Shown here: positions 8,652-18,408 of the stretch, piece by piece
How positions within the stretch are numbered: position 1 is the stretch's first letter
Layout: every line of letters begins with the position of its first letter
DNA from: Hungatella sp.
Lineage (GTDB): Bacteria; Bacillota; Clostridia; Lachnospirales; Lachnospiraceae
Length of the DNA stretch: 64,000 nucleotides
Reading direction: 5' to 3'
NCBI GenBank assembly: GCA_009712635.1
Contig: WASS01000020.1
Location: forward strand, 815,208-879,207
The notes under the pieces: model-generated
The model's input: only the letters and a program-made list of their open reading frames with translations
Database searches by the model: none
Told to the model about the DNA's origin: nothing
Program-made: the position numbers and the translations under genes

Positions 8652-10139
8652 TTATACCAGATTTGTATATCCCATAAGGCTGATATCCACTTCTTTCGCT
8701 ACTTCACGACCTTCTCTGATTGCCCATACCACAAGGGACTGACCTCTGTGCATATCTCCTGCCACGAAAACCTTATCCACATTGGTTTTGTATCTGCCCG
8801 CTTCGGTTTCAACATTACTTCTGCCGTTTAACTTCACACCGAAGGCATCTGCAACATAATTCTGGGCGCCTAAGAAACCGGCTGCTATCAGTACTAAATC
8901 AGCAGGAACTTCCTTTTCACTGCCTGCTACCGGCTCCATGCTTACCCGTCCGGTTTTCTCATCCTTTTTCGGCTCAAGGCTCATTAAAACTGCTTTCACC
9001 AGCTTGCCTGATTTATCTTTTATAAATTCCTTCACAGTTGTCTGATATACTCTTGGGTCTTTGCCAAATACAGAGATTGCCTCTTCCTGACCGTAATCAG
9101 TTTTCAGCACTTTTGGCCATTCCGGCCAGGAGTTATCCTCTGTTCTTGTTTCAGGAAGCTTTGGCATCATCTCAAGCTGAGTCACAGAGGCACAGCCATG
9201 ACGCAGTGACGTACCAACACAGTCATTCCCCGTATCTCCGCCGCCGATTACAATCACATGTTTCCCTTTTGCAGATAGATACTGATTATCCTGCAGGTCA
9301 GAATTTAACAGGCTTTTTGTTGTGGATTTCAAGAAATCAACTGCAAAATAGATTCCCTGTGCATCTCTTCCAGGAACGTTTAAATCCCTGGGATTTGATG
9401 CTCCGCAAGCAAGGATAATGCGGTCATACTCCTTTAAAAGGTCTTTCGCCTTCTGATTCTTTCCAACGTCAGCGTTGGTAAGGAACTCGATTCCCTCTGA
9501 TTTCATGATCTCAACCTTTCGGTCAATCACATGCTTTTCCAGCTTCATATTGGGAATTCCATACATCAGAAGTCCGCCTGCACGATCTTCCCGTTCCAGG
9601 ACAGTTACGCTGTGTCCCCGTTTATTTAACTGGTCCGCAGCTGCCAGACCGGCAGGACCGGAACCAATGACTGCAACCTTCTTTCCAGTACGGATTTTAG
9701 GAGGTCTTGGTCCTGCAATTCCGGAAGCATAGGCACGTTCAACAATGGCATACTCATTTTCCTTAATCGCAACCGGGTCACCGTTTAATCCGCAGGTACA
9801 TGCCGCTTCACAGGGCGCCGGGCAGACCCGGGCAGTAAATTCCGGAAAGCTGTTGGTTTTTTTTAAACGGTTATATGCCTGCTGCCAGGTACCGGAATAG
9901 ACAAGATCATTCCATTCCGGTATTAAATTGTTTAAGGGACAGCCAGAAACCATTCCATTTAAAATAACTCCTGACTGACAGAATGGTACTCCGCAGTCCA
10001 TACACCGCGCACCCTGGCATTTTTGTTCTTTTTCAGAAAGGGGCAGATGGAACTCGTTATAGTTTTTCAAACGGGTCTTGGGATCTACCGTTCTTCCTGT
10101 TTCTCTTTTATATTCTAAAAATCCTGTTGGCTTACCCAT
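8652..10139 (-). CDS. gltD: Glutamate synthase (NADPH), small subunit
   Basis: A 495-residue flavoprotein that passes electrons from NAD(P)H to the large subunit for reductive amination of 2-oxoglutarate with glutamine nitrogen. The N-terminal iron-sulfur part has CMDCGVPFCQ and CPAPCEAACTCG. Two dinucleotide motifs follow: GSGPAGLAAA for FAD, and GGGDTGNDC for NAD(P). The length is typical. The gene starts 12 bases after gltB, with the ribosome site GGAGCG. Confidence 0.96.
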   Translation of the reverse strand: MGKPTGFLEYKRETGRTVDPKTRLKNYNEFHLPLSEKEQKCQGARCMDCGVPFCQSGVILNGMVSGCPLNNLIPEWNDLVYSGTWQQAYNRLKKTNSFPEFTARVCPAPCEAACTCGLNGDPVAIKENEYAIVERAYASGIAGPRPPKIRTGKKVAVIGSGPAGLAAADQLNKRGHSVTVLEREDRAGGLLMYGIPNMKLEKHVIDRKVEIMKSEGIEFLTNADVGKNQKAKDLLKEYDRIILACGASNPRDLNVPGRDAQGIYFAVDFLKSTTKSLLNSDLQDNQYLSAKGKHVIVIGGGDTGNDCVGTSLRHGCASVTQLEMMPKLPETRTEDNSWPEWPKVLKTDYGQEEAISVFGKDPRVYQTTVKEFIKDKSGKLVKAVLMSLEPKKDEKTGRVSMEPVAGSEKEVPADLVLIAAGFLGAQNYVADAFGVKLNGRSNVETEAGRYKTNVDKVFVAGDMHRGQSLVVWAIREGREVAKEVDISLMGYTNLV

Positions 10140-10151
10140 TTTCGCTCCTCC

Positions 10152-13100
10152 TTACTTCTTTGTATTGGCATAAAATGCTTCAATCTGTGCCTGCTCGCTG
10201 CTTAAACCCTTTTCTTCCATCTGAACAATGGTATTCATCATGCGTCTGTAGTCATGAGGCATGATTTTCTTGAATTTAGGCAGATATTCTCCAAAGTTGT
10301 CGAGGATTTCCTTGCCCTTTGCGGAGTTGGTATAAGCCACATGTTCCTTGATCATATCCTTTAATTCCAAAACATCATATTTGTTGGTAACTTCTTCAAA
10401 AGAAACCATTTCTTTATTGAGGCGTTTGTATAAATCCCTCTTTTCATCTAATACATAAGCAATTCCACCGCTCATACCTGCCGCAAAGTTCTTGCCAGTC
10501 GATCCAAGTACCACCACGCGGCCGCCTGTCATGTATTCACATCCGTGGTCACCAACACCTTCTACCACTGCTGTTGCGCCGGAGTTTCGAACACAGAACC
10601 GTTCTCCTGCCACACCGCAGATAAAGGCTTTTCCGCTGGTTGCGCCGTACAGAGCCACATTACCAATGACAATATTTTCTTCCGGTTTAAACTTAATTCC
10701 CTGAGGAGGATAAACCACCAGCTTTCCGCCGGAAAGTCCCTTGCCAAAGTAATCGTTGCTGTCGCCGATCAGTTCCAGAGTCAGCCCCCTTGGAATAAAT
10801 GCACCGAAACTCTGACCGCCGCTTCCTGTACAGTTTATGGTAAAGGTATCCTCTGCCAGTCCTTCCGGATACAGTCTGGTTATCTCTGACCCGAATATGG
10901 TACCCAGTGCACGGTCTGTATTGGAAACATCAATCTGAAGTCCTTTCTTCTGACCGGCAGCAAGGGCCTGCCTTAATTTCTTCAAAATAATCTTCTCGTC
11001 AATGGTTTTATCCAGCTCGAAGTCATAAACCAGCTTCTTGTCGTAGCCTGCTACTTTGCCGCCCACATATGGGTTGCCTAAAATTGCAGAGAAATCTACC
11101 TTCTTCGCTCTTTCGTTAGAAATCTGATCCTTTTTCTTTAAAAGATCGGTTCTTCCAACCAGCTCATCCACTGTGCGGACTCCAAGCTTCGCCATATATT
11201 CCCGAAGCTCTCTTGCAATAAAATACATGAAATTCACAACATATTCCGGTTTACCCTTAAAGCGCTTACGGAGTTCCGGATTCTGAGTGGCAACTCCAAC
11301 CGGGCAGGTATCTAAGTTGCAGACTCTCATCATAACACAGCCCAGGGTCACAAGAGGCGCTGTTGCAAAGCCGAATTCCTCAGCTCCAAGCATACAGGCA
11401 ATTGCCACATCCCGTCCAGTCATCAGCTTTCCGTCTGTTTCCAGAATTACCTTATCACGAAGCCCGTTCATAATCAGGGTCTGATGAGCCTCTGCCACGC
11501 CAAGTTCCCATGGAAGTCCTGCATTATAAATGGAGTTTCTGGGTGCTGCACCGGTTCCTCCGTCAAATGAGGAAATTAAAATAACCTGGGCACCTGCTTT
11601 GGCAACACCGGCAGCTACCGTTCCCACTCCTGCTTCTGAAACCAGCTTAACGGAAATTCTGGCACTGGTATTGGAATTTTTCAAATCGTAAATCAGCTGG
11701 GCAAGATCCTCGATGGAATAAATATCATGATGAGGTGGCGGAGAGATTAATCCCACTCCAGTTGTGGAATGTCTTGTTTTGGCCACCCATGGATATACTT
11801 TCTGTCCCGGAAGCTGGCCGCCCTCTCCTGGCTTTGCACCCTGTGCCATTTTAATCTGAATCTCTTTTGCACTGACTAAGTATCTGGAAGTCACACCAAA
11901 TCGTCCGGAAGCAACCTGTTTAATAGCAGAACAACGGTTTACTCCATCTGGTCCTGTTGTCAGACGCTCCAGACTTTCGCCGCCCTCTCCGCTGTTTGAT
12001 TTTCCGTGAATCCGGTTCATGGCAATGGCGAGAGCCTCGTGAGCCTCCTGTGAAATGGAACCATAAGACATGGCACCTGTCTTAAAACGTTTTACAATGG
12101 ATTCCACACTTTCCACTTCTTCAACCGGAACTTCTTTGGTCTTTGCGTAATCAAAGTCTAAAAGACTTCTTAAATTGACCATCTGGCCTTCTTCCGTTAA
12201 CGCGTGTGTATACTCCTTAAATGTCTCATAACTGCCTGTTCTGGTAGCCTGCTGCAGAAGATGAATGGTACGTGGATTGTAAAGGTGCTCTTCCTGTCCC
12301 GCTCTTTCTTTATGGCTTCCCACGCTGTCTAAAGTTAAGTCCACATCAAGACCAAGGGGATCAAATGCTGCGGAGTGAAGTGTATCCACGTCATTGGCAA
12401 TATCCTCTAAGTTAATACCTTCCACCCGGCTTACTGTATCGGTAAAATACGTATCTACCACTTTCTTTGAAATACCAATGGCTTCAAAGATCTGCGCTCC
12501 CTGATAGGACTGTACGGTGGAAATACCCATTTTAGAGGCAATCTTTACAATGCCATGTAAAACAGCAGAATTATAATCTTCCACTGCTGCGTAATAGTCC
12601 TTGTCAAGCATACCATTTTCAATTAAATTATGAATGGATTCCTGAGCAAGATATGGATTAATTGCGCAGGCTCCATATCCTAAGAGTGTTGCAAAATGAT
12701 GAACTTCCCTGGGCTCTCCGCTCTCTAATATAAGGGCAACGGAGGTTCTTTTCTTGGTTTTTACCAGATGCTGCTGAAGTGCAGAAACCGCCAGTAAAGA
12801 GGGAATTGGCACGTGGTTTTCATCAATATCACGGTCTGATAAAATAATGATATTAGCGCCATCCCGATGAGCTCTGTCTGCCTCTAAAAACAGCCTGTCA
12901 ATGGCTTTTTCCAGTGAGGTGTTCTTATAATAGGTAATGGGAATGACTTCCACCTTAAATCCCGGTCTCTTCATATGTTTGATCTTCAGTAAATCCGTAC
13001 AGGTAAGAATGGGATTGTTCACTTTTAAGATCTTGCAGTTTTCCGCTTCTTCTTTTAAAATATTACCCTCTTCTCCCACATAAACCGTAGTGGAAGTCAC

Positions 13101-14711
13101 GATCTCCTCACGAATGGAGTCAATGGGGGGATTGGTTACCTGGGCAAACAGCTGCTTAAAGTAGTTAAAAAGTGGCTGATGTTTCTTGCTTAATACAGCA
13201 AGCGGGCTGTCCGCACCCATGGCTGAAACTGCTTCCGCTCCGTTTAATGCCATAGGCAGAATCATGGTTTTATATTCTTCGTACGTATAACCATAGGTTT
13301 TCTGCATTTTTGCGCGGTCCGCTCTGGTCATGGCAGGAACACCTTTATTGGGGATCGGGAGATCCTTTAACTCAATTAAGTTGGAATCCAGCCATTCACC
13401 GTAAGGCTTTCTCTGGGCATAAGATTCTTTTAATTCTTCATCGGTAATCAGACATCCCTTTACCGTATCGATCAAAAGCATCTTTCCTGGGTGAAGGCGT
13501 TCCTTTTTCACCACATGGCTCTGCTCGATGTCAATTGCGCCTACCTCAGATGCCAGAATCATATGATCATCGTCGGTTATATAATATCTGGAAGGTCTGA
13601 GACCGTTCCGGTCTAACACAGCTCCTACTAAATCACCGTCACTGAACACGATGGAAGCCGGACCATCCCATGGTTCCATCATCGTTGCATAGTAACGATA
13701 GAAGTCCCGGATCTCCTGAGGCATGGATTTATCATGCTCCCATGGTGCAGGAATGGTTACCATCACTGCCAGAGGTAAATCCATGCCGCTCATCATCATA
13801 AACTCCAGGGCATTGTCAAGCATGGCAGAGTCAGAGCCTTCCTGGTTAATAATAGGAAGAACCTTGTGCATATCACTGCTGAAATACTCAGATTCCATGT
13901 TTTCTTCCCTGGCCATCATCTTATCCACATTACCGCGAATGGTGTTGATCTCGCCGTTATGTACGATGAGACGATTTGGATGAGCTCTCATCCAGCTTGG
14001 ATTGGTATTTGTACTGAAACGTGAATGAACCACTGCAATTGCTGATTCATAATCTTTATCCTGAAGATCTGTAAAGAACTGTCTTAATTCCTTTACAAGA
14101 AACATTCCTTTATATACAATTGTCCTGCTGCTTAAAGAGACCACATAGGTATTATCATTGCTCTGTTCAAAGATTCGTCTGGATACATAAAGTTTCCGGT
14201 CAAAATCCAGGCCTTTCTTCACATCAGCAGGCTTTTTAATAAAAGCCTGAGCGATATAAGGCATACGCTCCACTGCTTTGGCACCAATCAGTTCCGGATG
14301 AATGGGTACATCTCTCCAGCCCAGAAATTCAAGGCCTTCCTTCTGTACAATAATTTCAAACATCTTCTTTGCCTGGTTTCTGGCAAGCTCATCCTGGGGG
14401 AAGAAAAACATGCCCACACCGTATTCTCTCTCTTCACCAATCCCGATGTTTAATGGTTTTGTCACTTTCTTAAAGAACTTGTGAGAGATCTGAAGCATAA
14501 TACCAACACCGTCACCAGTCTTGCCATCTGCATCTTTTCCTGCCCTGTGTTCTAAATTTTCCACGATATGAAGAGCTTGCTCCACTGTCTTATGGGTCTT
14601 TATCCCTTTCATATTTGCCACTGCACCGATACCGCAGTTATCATGCTCGAAGCGGGGATCATATAGTCCCGGAGTACCTGTTTTATTAGGGGATTGTAAA
14701 CTCTTATCCAT
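10152..14711 (-). CDS. gltB: Glutamate synthase, large subunit
   Basis: A 1519-residue enzyme, full length for the family. The N-terminal glutamine amidotransferase starts at Cys26 (HDNCGIGAV) after a propeptide of 25 residues. A central domain follows, then the FMN/3Fe-4S synthase domain with GEGGESLERL and CNLDTCPVGVATQ, and a C-terminal beta-helix (GSGGQSFGAF, GGRVVVLG). GltBD makes two glutamates from glutamine and 2-oxoglutarate and is the main route for ammonia assimilation with glutamine synthetase. The start has GGAAGAG upstream. Confidence 0.97.
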   Translation of the reverse strand: MDKSLQSPNKTGTPGLYDPRFEHDNCGIGAVANMKGIKTHKTVEQALHIVENLEHRAGKDADGKTGDGVGIMLQISHKFFKKVTKPLNIGIGEEREYGVGMFFFPQDELARNQAKKMFEIIVQKEGLEFLGWRDVPIHPELIGAKAVERMPYIAQAFIKKPADVKKGLDFDRKLYVSRRIFEQSNDNTYVVSLSSRTIVYKGMFLVKELRQFFTDLQDKDYESAIAVVHSRFSTNTNPSWMRAHPNRLIVHNGEINTIRGNVDKMMAREENMESEYFSSDMHKVLPIINQEGSDSAMLDNALEFMMMSGMDLPLAVMVTIPAPWEHDKSMPQEIRDFYRYYATMMEPWDGPASIVFSDGDLVGAVLDRNGLRPSRYYITDDDHMILASEVGAIDIEQSHVVKKERLHPGKMLLIDTVKGCLITDEELKESYAQRKPYGEWLDSNLIELKDLPIPNKGVPAMTRADRAKMQKTYGYTYEEYKTMILPMALNGAEAVSAMGADSPLAVLSKKHQPLFNYFKQLFAQVTNPPIDSIREEIVTSTTVYVGEEGNILKEEAENCKILKVNNPILTCTDLLKIKHMKRPGFKVEVIPITYYKNTSLEKAIDRLFLEADRAHRDGANIIILSDRDIDENHVPIPSLLAVSALQQHLVKTKKRTSVALILESGEPREVHHFATLLGYGACAINPYLAQESIHNLIENGMLDKDYYAAVEDYNSAVLHGIVKIASKMGISTVQSYQGAQIFEAIGISKKVVDTYFTDTVSRVEGINLEDIANDVDTLHSAAFDPLGLDVDLTLDSVGSHKERAGQEEHLYNPRTIHLLQQATRTGSYETFKEYTHALTEEGQMVNLRSLLDFDYAKTKEVPVEEVESVESIVKRFKTGAMSYGSISQEAHEALAIAMNRIHGKSNSGEGGESLERLTTGPDGVNRCSAIKQVASGRFGVTSRYLVSAKEIQIKMAQGAKPGEGGQLPGQKVYPWVAKTRHSTTGVGLISPPPHHDIYSIEDLAQLIYDLKNSNTSARISVKLVSEAGVGTVAAGVAKAGAQVILISSFDGGTGAAPRNSIYNAGLPWELGVAEAHQTLIMNGLRDKVILETDGKLMTGRDVAIACMLGAEEFGFATAPLVTLGCVMMRVCNLDTCPVGVATQNPELRKRFKGKPEYVVNFMYFIARELREYMAKLGVRTVDELVGRTDLLKKKDQISNERAKKVDFSAILGNPYVGGKVAGYDKKLVYDFELDKTIDEKIILKKLRQALAAGQKKGLQIDVSNTDRALGTIFGSEITRLYPEGLAEDTFTINCTGSGGQSFGAFIPRGLTLELIGDSNDYFGKGLSGGKLVVYPPQGIKFKPEENIVIGNVALYGATSGKAFICGVAGERFCVRNSGATAVVEGVGDHGCEYMTGGRVVVLGSTGKNFAAGMSGGIAYVLDEKRDLYKRLNKEMVSFEEVTNKYDVLELKDMIKEHVAYTNSAKGKEILDNFGEYLPKFKKIMPHDYRRMMNTIVQMEEKGLSSEQAQIEAFYANTKK

Positions 14712-14776
14712 AATCTCTTCCTTTCCTGACTGCTCCTCTGCTTTGAGGTGCTAAAGTGTAACAGTAATTTTAGTTG

Positions 14777-14805
14777 ATAATACTACATTTTTCGCACTTT
14801 GTAAA
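14777..14805 (-). promoter_or_regulatory. Probable sigma-A promoter of gltBD
   Basis: On the minus strand TTTACA (14805-14800) and TATTAT (14782-14777) are separated by 17 bases, about 66 bases before the gltB start. Confidence 0.6.
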
Positions 14806-15084
14806 TGTGTTTTATTTTTATATTGTCAGATAATTTGAATATATTTAATTTTAAAATTAATTATCTGTTTTTTTGTTTTTTGTATAAAAATATTTTGTTG
14901 TTATAATACAATTTACGTTGGTATTTCCTCAAGTGGCATAAATTTCTAATTTATTTAAGTCTCGGCTTATTATTATTAAGTGCATATTTTTTTCATTAAG
15001 CATCCTGCATGAAATTACCTTAGTATCCTTCATTTTTGTAACAGTTCCAGGGATCATAGAAACAATATATAAATTACTGCAAAT

Positions 15085-15121
15085 AAAAAAGACCCGGAAT
15101 CAGTATCGATCCAGGGCCTTT
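15085..15121 (-). terminator. Terminator after the HPr gene
   Basis: A GC-rich imperfect hairpin (CCCGGA facing TCCAGGG with one bulged A, extended by AAAG facing CTTT) followed on the minus strand by six T. It lies 35 bases past the HPr stop codon. Confidence 0.7.
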
Positions 15122-15155
15122 CACTGTTGAATTTTATACGATAAACAGATACGGA

Positions 15156-15422
15156 TTACATCTCGCCAAGACCGCTCTCAATTGCTTCGGTCATGGTTTT
15201 CATTGCCGCTTCTTCGTCCTCGCCGTCGCAGATCACATTGATCATAGCGCCGCATTTGATTCCGGCTGCCATTACGTTTAATACGCTCTTGGCAACAATC
15301 CTCTTCTCTCCGTATTCAATAATTATATCAGATTTAAATTTCATAGCTGTCTGAGACAGAACGCCTGCCGGTCTTAAATGAAGTCCGGATGGATTTACAA
15401 CAGTCAGTGATTTTGTTAACAT
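15156..15422 (-). CDS. HPr-family phosphocarrier protein
   Basis: An 88-residue HPr. His15 lies in SGLHLRPAG, the site phosphorylated by enzyme I, and Ser46 lies in AKSVLNVM, the site used by HPr kinase in Firmicutes; both fall at exactly the canonical positions if translation starts at the ATG at 15422. That start has AAAGGAG at eight bases; a GTG three codons upstream is less likely because it overlaps the ribosome site. It could serve PTS transport and carbon catabolite control through CcpA. It stands alone with its own promoter and terminator, without ptsI. The sequence is divergent from typical HPr around the active site (L16, G20), so a specialised regulatory HPr is possible. Confidence 0.88.
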   Translation of the reverse strand: MLTKSLTVVNPSGLHLRPAGVLSQTAMKFKSDIIIEYGEKRIVAKSVLNVMAAGIKCGAMINVICDGEDEEAAMKTMTEAIESGLGEM

Positions 15423-15467
15423 ATAATTCACTCCTTTATCCTCAAATTTTTATACTCCACGTTGTTA

Positions 15468-15496
15468 ATTTTATTACAATATCCATTTTGTGTCAA
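15468..15496 (-). promoter_or_regulatory. Sigma-A promoter of the HPr gene
   Basis: On the minus strand TTGACA (15496-15491) and TAAAAT (15473-15468) are separated by 17 bases, 45 bases before the HPr start. Confidence 0.8.
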
Positions 15497-15542
15497 GCCA
15501 AACACAACATGTCTTTGAGATATTTCCAAAGTAAGGTCACAG

Positions 15543-16178
15543 TCAGCAGGAAGATTCTTTTGTCTGTCTCTCTCTTTGTGAAAATACACAGCCACAGTAG
15601 TCCTGCCTGTAAAGATCATGCTCCTTTGACAGTTCCACTGAGCGTTTATACCCGTTTTTCTTTTTAAAATCGGAAGGCAGATAAGCCACCCGGTATTCTT
15701 TCCCCAGCTTTTCACCTATTTCATTCAGCTTATCTGCATTTTTAAGAGGGCTGATAGACAAGGTGGTTGTAAAGTAATCAAATCTGCCCGCCTGGGCGAT
15801 TTTGGCGGCTTCCTGAAGACGGAGCTCATAACAGCGAAAGCATCGTAATCCGCCTTCAGGCTCTTTCTCAAGACCTTCCACAATCCGGTAAAACTCCTGA
15901 GGTTCATACGCGCCGGTCTGTAAGGTAACCGGATGAACAAAATTCATCTCCTGAATCAGCCGATCCTGTTCCTCCACACGTCTTATATATTCCAGAGGAG
16001 GATATATATTGGGATTGTAAAAATAAACAGTAATTTCAAAATATTGGGACAAATACTCCAGTACATAACTGCTGCATGGAGCACAGCAGCTATGTATCAG
16101 AAGTCTGGGAACTTTATTTAGTTCTTTTATTTCTTCAATAATCTGATCCAATTCCTTCTGATAATTTCTTGGGTTCAT
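15543..16178 (-). CDS. queH: Epoxyqueuosine reductase QueH
   Basis: A 211-residue protein of the former DUF208 family that reduces epoxyqueuosine to queuosine in tRNA and replaces QueG in many bacteria. The metal and cluster cysteines are visible: HSCCAPCS near the N terminus, GLRCFRCYELRL in the middle and QDYCGCVFS near the C terminus. Length is normal. It follows rpoD on the same strand, but a terminator separates them. Confidence 0.93.
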   Translation of the reverse strand: MNPRNYQKELDQIIEEIKELNKVPRLLIHSCCAPCSSYVLEYLSQYFEITVYFYNPNIYPPLEYIRRVEEQDRLIQEMNFVHPVTLQTGAYEPQEFYRIVEGLEKEPEGGLRCFRCYELRLQEAAKIAQAGRFDYFTTTLSISPLKNADKLNEIGEKLGKEYRVAYLPSDFKKKNGYKRSVELSKEHDLYRQDYCGCVFSQRERQTKESSC

Positions 16179-16212
16179 GATGTCTTCCTCCCTGCCGTCT
16201 TCAGAAATGACA

Positions 16213-16245
16213 AAAAGGCGCAGATAATTATCAGCCGCGCCTTTT
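16213..16245 (-). terminator. Terminator after rpoD
   Basis: AAAAGGCGC (16213-16221) pairs with GCGCCTTTT (16237-16245). On the minus strand the hairpin ends in a T run just past the rpoD stop codon. Confidence 0.88.
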
Positions 16246-16252
16246 ATTTGTC

Positions 16253-17395
16253 TTATAAGAAATCTCTGATTCGCTTGCTGCGAACTGGGTTTCTCAGCTT
16301 TCTAAGTGCTTTCGCCTCAATCTGCCTGATGCGTTCGCGGGTAACATTAAATTCTTTACCCACTTCTTCCAATGTGCGCGGATGTCCGTCTTCCAAACCG
16401 AACCTCAAAACAATTACCTGACGTTCTCTTTCCTTCAAATCACCTAAAAGCGCGTCGATATGTTCTCTTAACATGACAGACTCAACGTTGCCTTCCGGTG
16501 TTACCACATTATTATCAGCCACAAAATCGCCTAAATTAGAATCATCTTCCTCACCAATGGGAGTCTCTAAGGATGCCGGCTCTCTGGCAATCTGCATGAT
16601 CTCCATAACCTTGTCCTCAGACATGTCAAGCGCTTCTGCAAGTTCTGCAACAGAAGGCTCATATCCCAGTTCCAGGGTTAATTTTCTCTGCATCTTGGAC
16701 ATCTTATTAATCGTCTCTACCATATGCACAGGAACCCGGATTGTTCTTGCCTGGTCTGCCAAAGCACGGGTTACAGACTGACGAATCCACCAAGTAGCAT
16801 ATGTACTTAATTTATAGCCTTTGGTATAATCAAATTTTTCAACACCTTTAATCAGACCTAAATTCCCTTCCTGTACCAGGTCAAGGAAACTCATACCACG
16901 GCCTGTATAACGTTTTGCAATGCTGACAACAAGGCGCAGATTGGCCTCAATCAGACGCTCCTTGGCATCATCGTCACCATCCGCTTTTCTCTTGGCAAGG
17001 CGCAGTTCTTCCTCTGCGTTTAAGAGCGGTACAGTGCCGATTTCTTTTAAATACATGCGGACAGGGTCTTCTGTGCCGATGCCTTCCAATAAATCAATGG
17101 CGTCTAAATCAATATCTTCTTCATCTACATCTTTAATAAAACCGTCATCAAGATCATCATCAAGGAGGAGATCTTCTGACATGAGCACATCATCAGTTAA
17201 AGTGGAATCATCCATGACCGGGATCACGTCAACGCCGCGATTCTCCAGGTACGTATAAATCTGATCCATCTGCTCTGTAGTCAGTTCTTCTCCTATAAAG
17301 AAGTTATTAATCTCTGTAACGTCCAAAGCATTATGCTTTGTTTTTGCAAGTTCGACTAGTTTACCCAGCTTATCTAAAAAATTATCTTTTTCCAC
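16253..17395 (-). CDS. rpoD: RNA polymerase primary sigma factor (sigma-70/sigma-A)
   Basis: A 380-residue primary sigma factor. Region 1.1 is followed by an acidic stretch and region 1.2 ([12 protein letters not shown]), then region 2 ([14 protein letters not shown], which contacts the -10 element), region 3, and region 4 with the helix-turn-helix [17 protein letters not shown]. Start is a GTG with AAAGGACG upstream. In many clostridia this gene follows dnaG; here the upstream neighbours are dagK and mutY. The consensus TTGACA/TATAAT promoters in the window are its expected targets. Confidence 0.96.
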   Translation of the reverse strand: MEKDNFLDKLGKLVELAKTKHNALDVTEINNFFIGEELTTEQMDQIYTYLENRGVDVIPVMDDSTLTDDVLMSEDLLLDDDLDDGFIKDVDEEDIDLDAIDLLEGIGTEDPVRMYLKEIGTVPLLNAEEELRLAKRKADGDDDAKERLIEANLRLVVSIAKRYTGRGMSFLDLVQEGNLGLIKGVEKFDYTKGYKLSTYATWWIRQSVTRALADQARTIRVPVHMVETINKMSKMQRKLTLELGYEPSVAELAEALDMSEDKVMEIMQIAREPASLETPIGEEDDSNLGDFVADNNVVTPEGNVESVMLREHIDALLGDLKERERQVIVLRFGLEDGHPRTLEEVGKEFNVTRERIRQIEAKALRKLRNPVRSKRIRDFL

Positions 17396-17446
17396 TTAAT
17401 AACGTCCTTTCGCTAAGAAGTATACATAAAGCCCACACAACTTTTC

Positions 17447-17475
17447 ATTATATACTACCAGACCCCATATTTCAA
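17447..17475 (-). promoter_or_regulatory. Sigma-A promoter of rpoD
   Basis: On the minus strand TTGAAA (17475-17470) and TATAAT (17452-17447) are separated by 17 bases, about 50 bases before the rpoD GTG. Confidence 0.75.
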
Positions 17476-17506
17476 CATATTTCTTCCGAAACAAGCAGTT
17501 TTGTTG

Positions 17507-18403
17507 TTATTTCGGCTGTTTTCTCATAATATGGATTTTCTTCTCTAAGTTTGTGATCGAGACTTCTCTTTTCGCACCCCCGAATTCTCCGTCAAGCACC
17601 CAGTCTATCGGTTCATCGGAGATGAGTTTCAAGGACCGTGTCCGAAATTTATGGACGTATTCGTTGGGTTCTTCTTTTAAAAACATATAATTAATGATAT
17701 TGGTAAAATCAAGAGCAGTTTTGGGTGACCGTATTAAAAGGACTTCAAATTCACCATCGTCCAGAGCCACATCCTGGGTGACAAGACCTCTAAAGCCTCC
17801 CACACTGATGGTATTGGTAATCATACCAAAAATGAATTCTCCTTCCAGCGTAAGTTCCTCAGATTCAACCCGCATGGAGTAGGATTTAATGGAGGTCAGG
17901 CTCTTCATTCCTTCCAGCATATAAGCCTGATGACCCAGAACATTTTTCTTATCCTGGGGAGTCAGATAGGAAACCTCTGTAAAGGCTCCGAAGGCAGCGA
18001 TGTAAATAAAATACTGATCTTCACAAAAGCCGCCGATATCAATGGGATAGGATTGACCGGATACAGCAGCATCCGCTGCTTTTAGCATATCCTTGGAGAT
18101 CTTTAAACTGGAGGCAAAATCATTGGTGGAACCTGCAGGAATATAACCAAGTTCCGGATATTGGGGAAGCTTCATAAGGCCGCTGATGGTCTCGTTTAAA
18201 GTTCCGTCTCCACCGCTGCATACCACCAGATCTTTGTTTTTCCCATAGCGGTAAGCTGCTTCCCTGGCATCTCCCTGACGCTGTGTTACATGAACTGTCA
18301 GTTCATAACCGGCTTTCGTAAAAATATCCAGAATATCCACCAGCTTATTTCTGATCTGACCCTTTCCGGAACGGGGATTAAATATAAAAAGCATCTTCTT
18401 CAT
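17507..18403 (-). CDS. Diacylglycerol/lipid kinase family protein (YegS/DagK type)
   Basis: A 298-residue lipid kinase. The nucleotide-binding motif VVCSGGDGTLNETISGL and the following GYIPAGSTNDFASSL are diagnostic of the DAGK catalytic family. Near the start, IFNPRSGKGQIRNKL is the usual first motif. Such enzymes phosphorylate diacylglycerol or similar lipids at the cytoplasmic membrane and recycle lipid from lipoteichoic acid synthesis. Start at 18403 is chosen for AGGTGAT upstream. It begins 5 bases after the end of mutY and is probably in one operon with mutY, birA and the genes upstream. Confidence 0.88.
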   Translation of the reverse strand: MKKMLFIFNPRSGKGQIRNKLVDILDIFTKAGYELTVHVTQRQGDAREAAYRYGKNKDLVVCSGGDGTLNETISGLMKLPQYPELGYIPAGSTNDFASSLKISKDMLKAADAAVSGQSYPIDIGGFCEDQYFIYIAAFGAFTEVSYLTPQDKKNVLGHQAYMLEGMKSLTSIKSYSMRVESEELTLEGEFIFGMITNTISVGGFRGLVTQDVALDDGEFEVLLIRSPKTALDFTNIINYMFLKEEPNEYVHKFRTRSLKLISDEPIDWVLDGEFGGAKREVSITNLEKKIHIMRKQPK

Positions 18404-18408
18404 TATTA

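Larger units (their letters stand above)
14712..15155. other. 444-bp AT-rich intergenic region upstream of gltB
   Basis: No convincing coding frame is seen here. It contains the gltBD promoter at 14777-14805 and the HPr terminator at 15085-15121. A plus-strand TTGTAT, 16 bases, TATAAT element lies near 14880-14910 with no gene downstream. The middle is very AT-rich. I see no riboswitch core that I recognise. Confidence 0.6.

Noticed and set aside
8720-9418. Long plus-strand frames opposite gltD and gltB
   Set aside because: They are antisense to well-conserved genes, lack ribosome sites and have no family resemblance.
14870-14915. Plus-strand promoter-like element (TTGTAT, 16 bases, TATAAT) in the gltB upstream region
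   Set aside because: No gene or recognisable RNA follows on the plus strand, and very AT-rich DNA gives such matches by chance.
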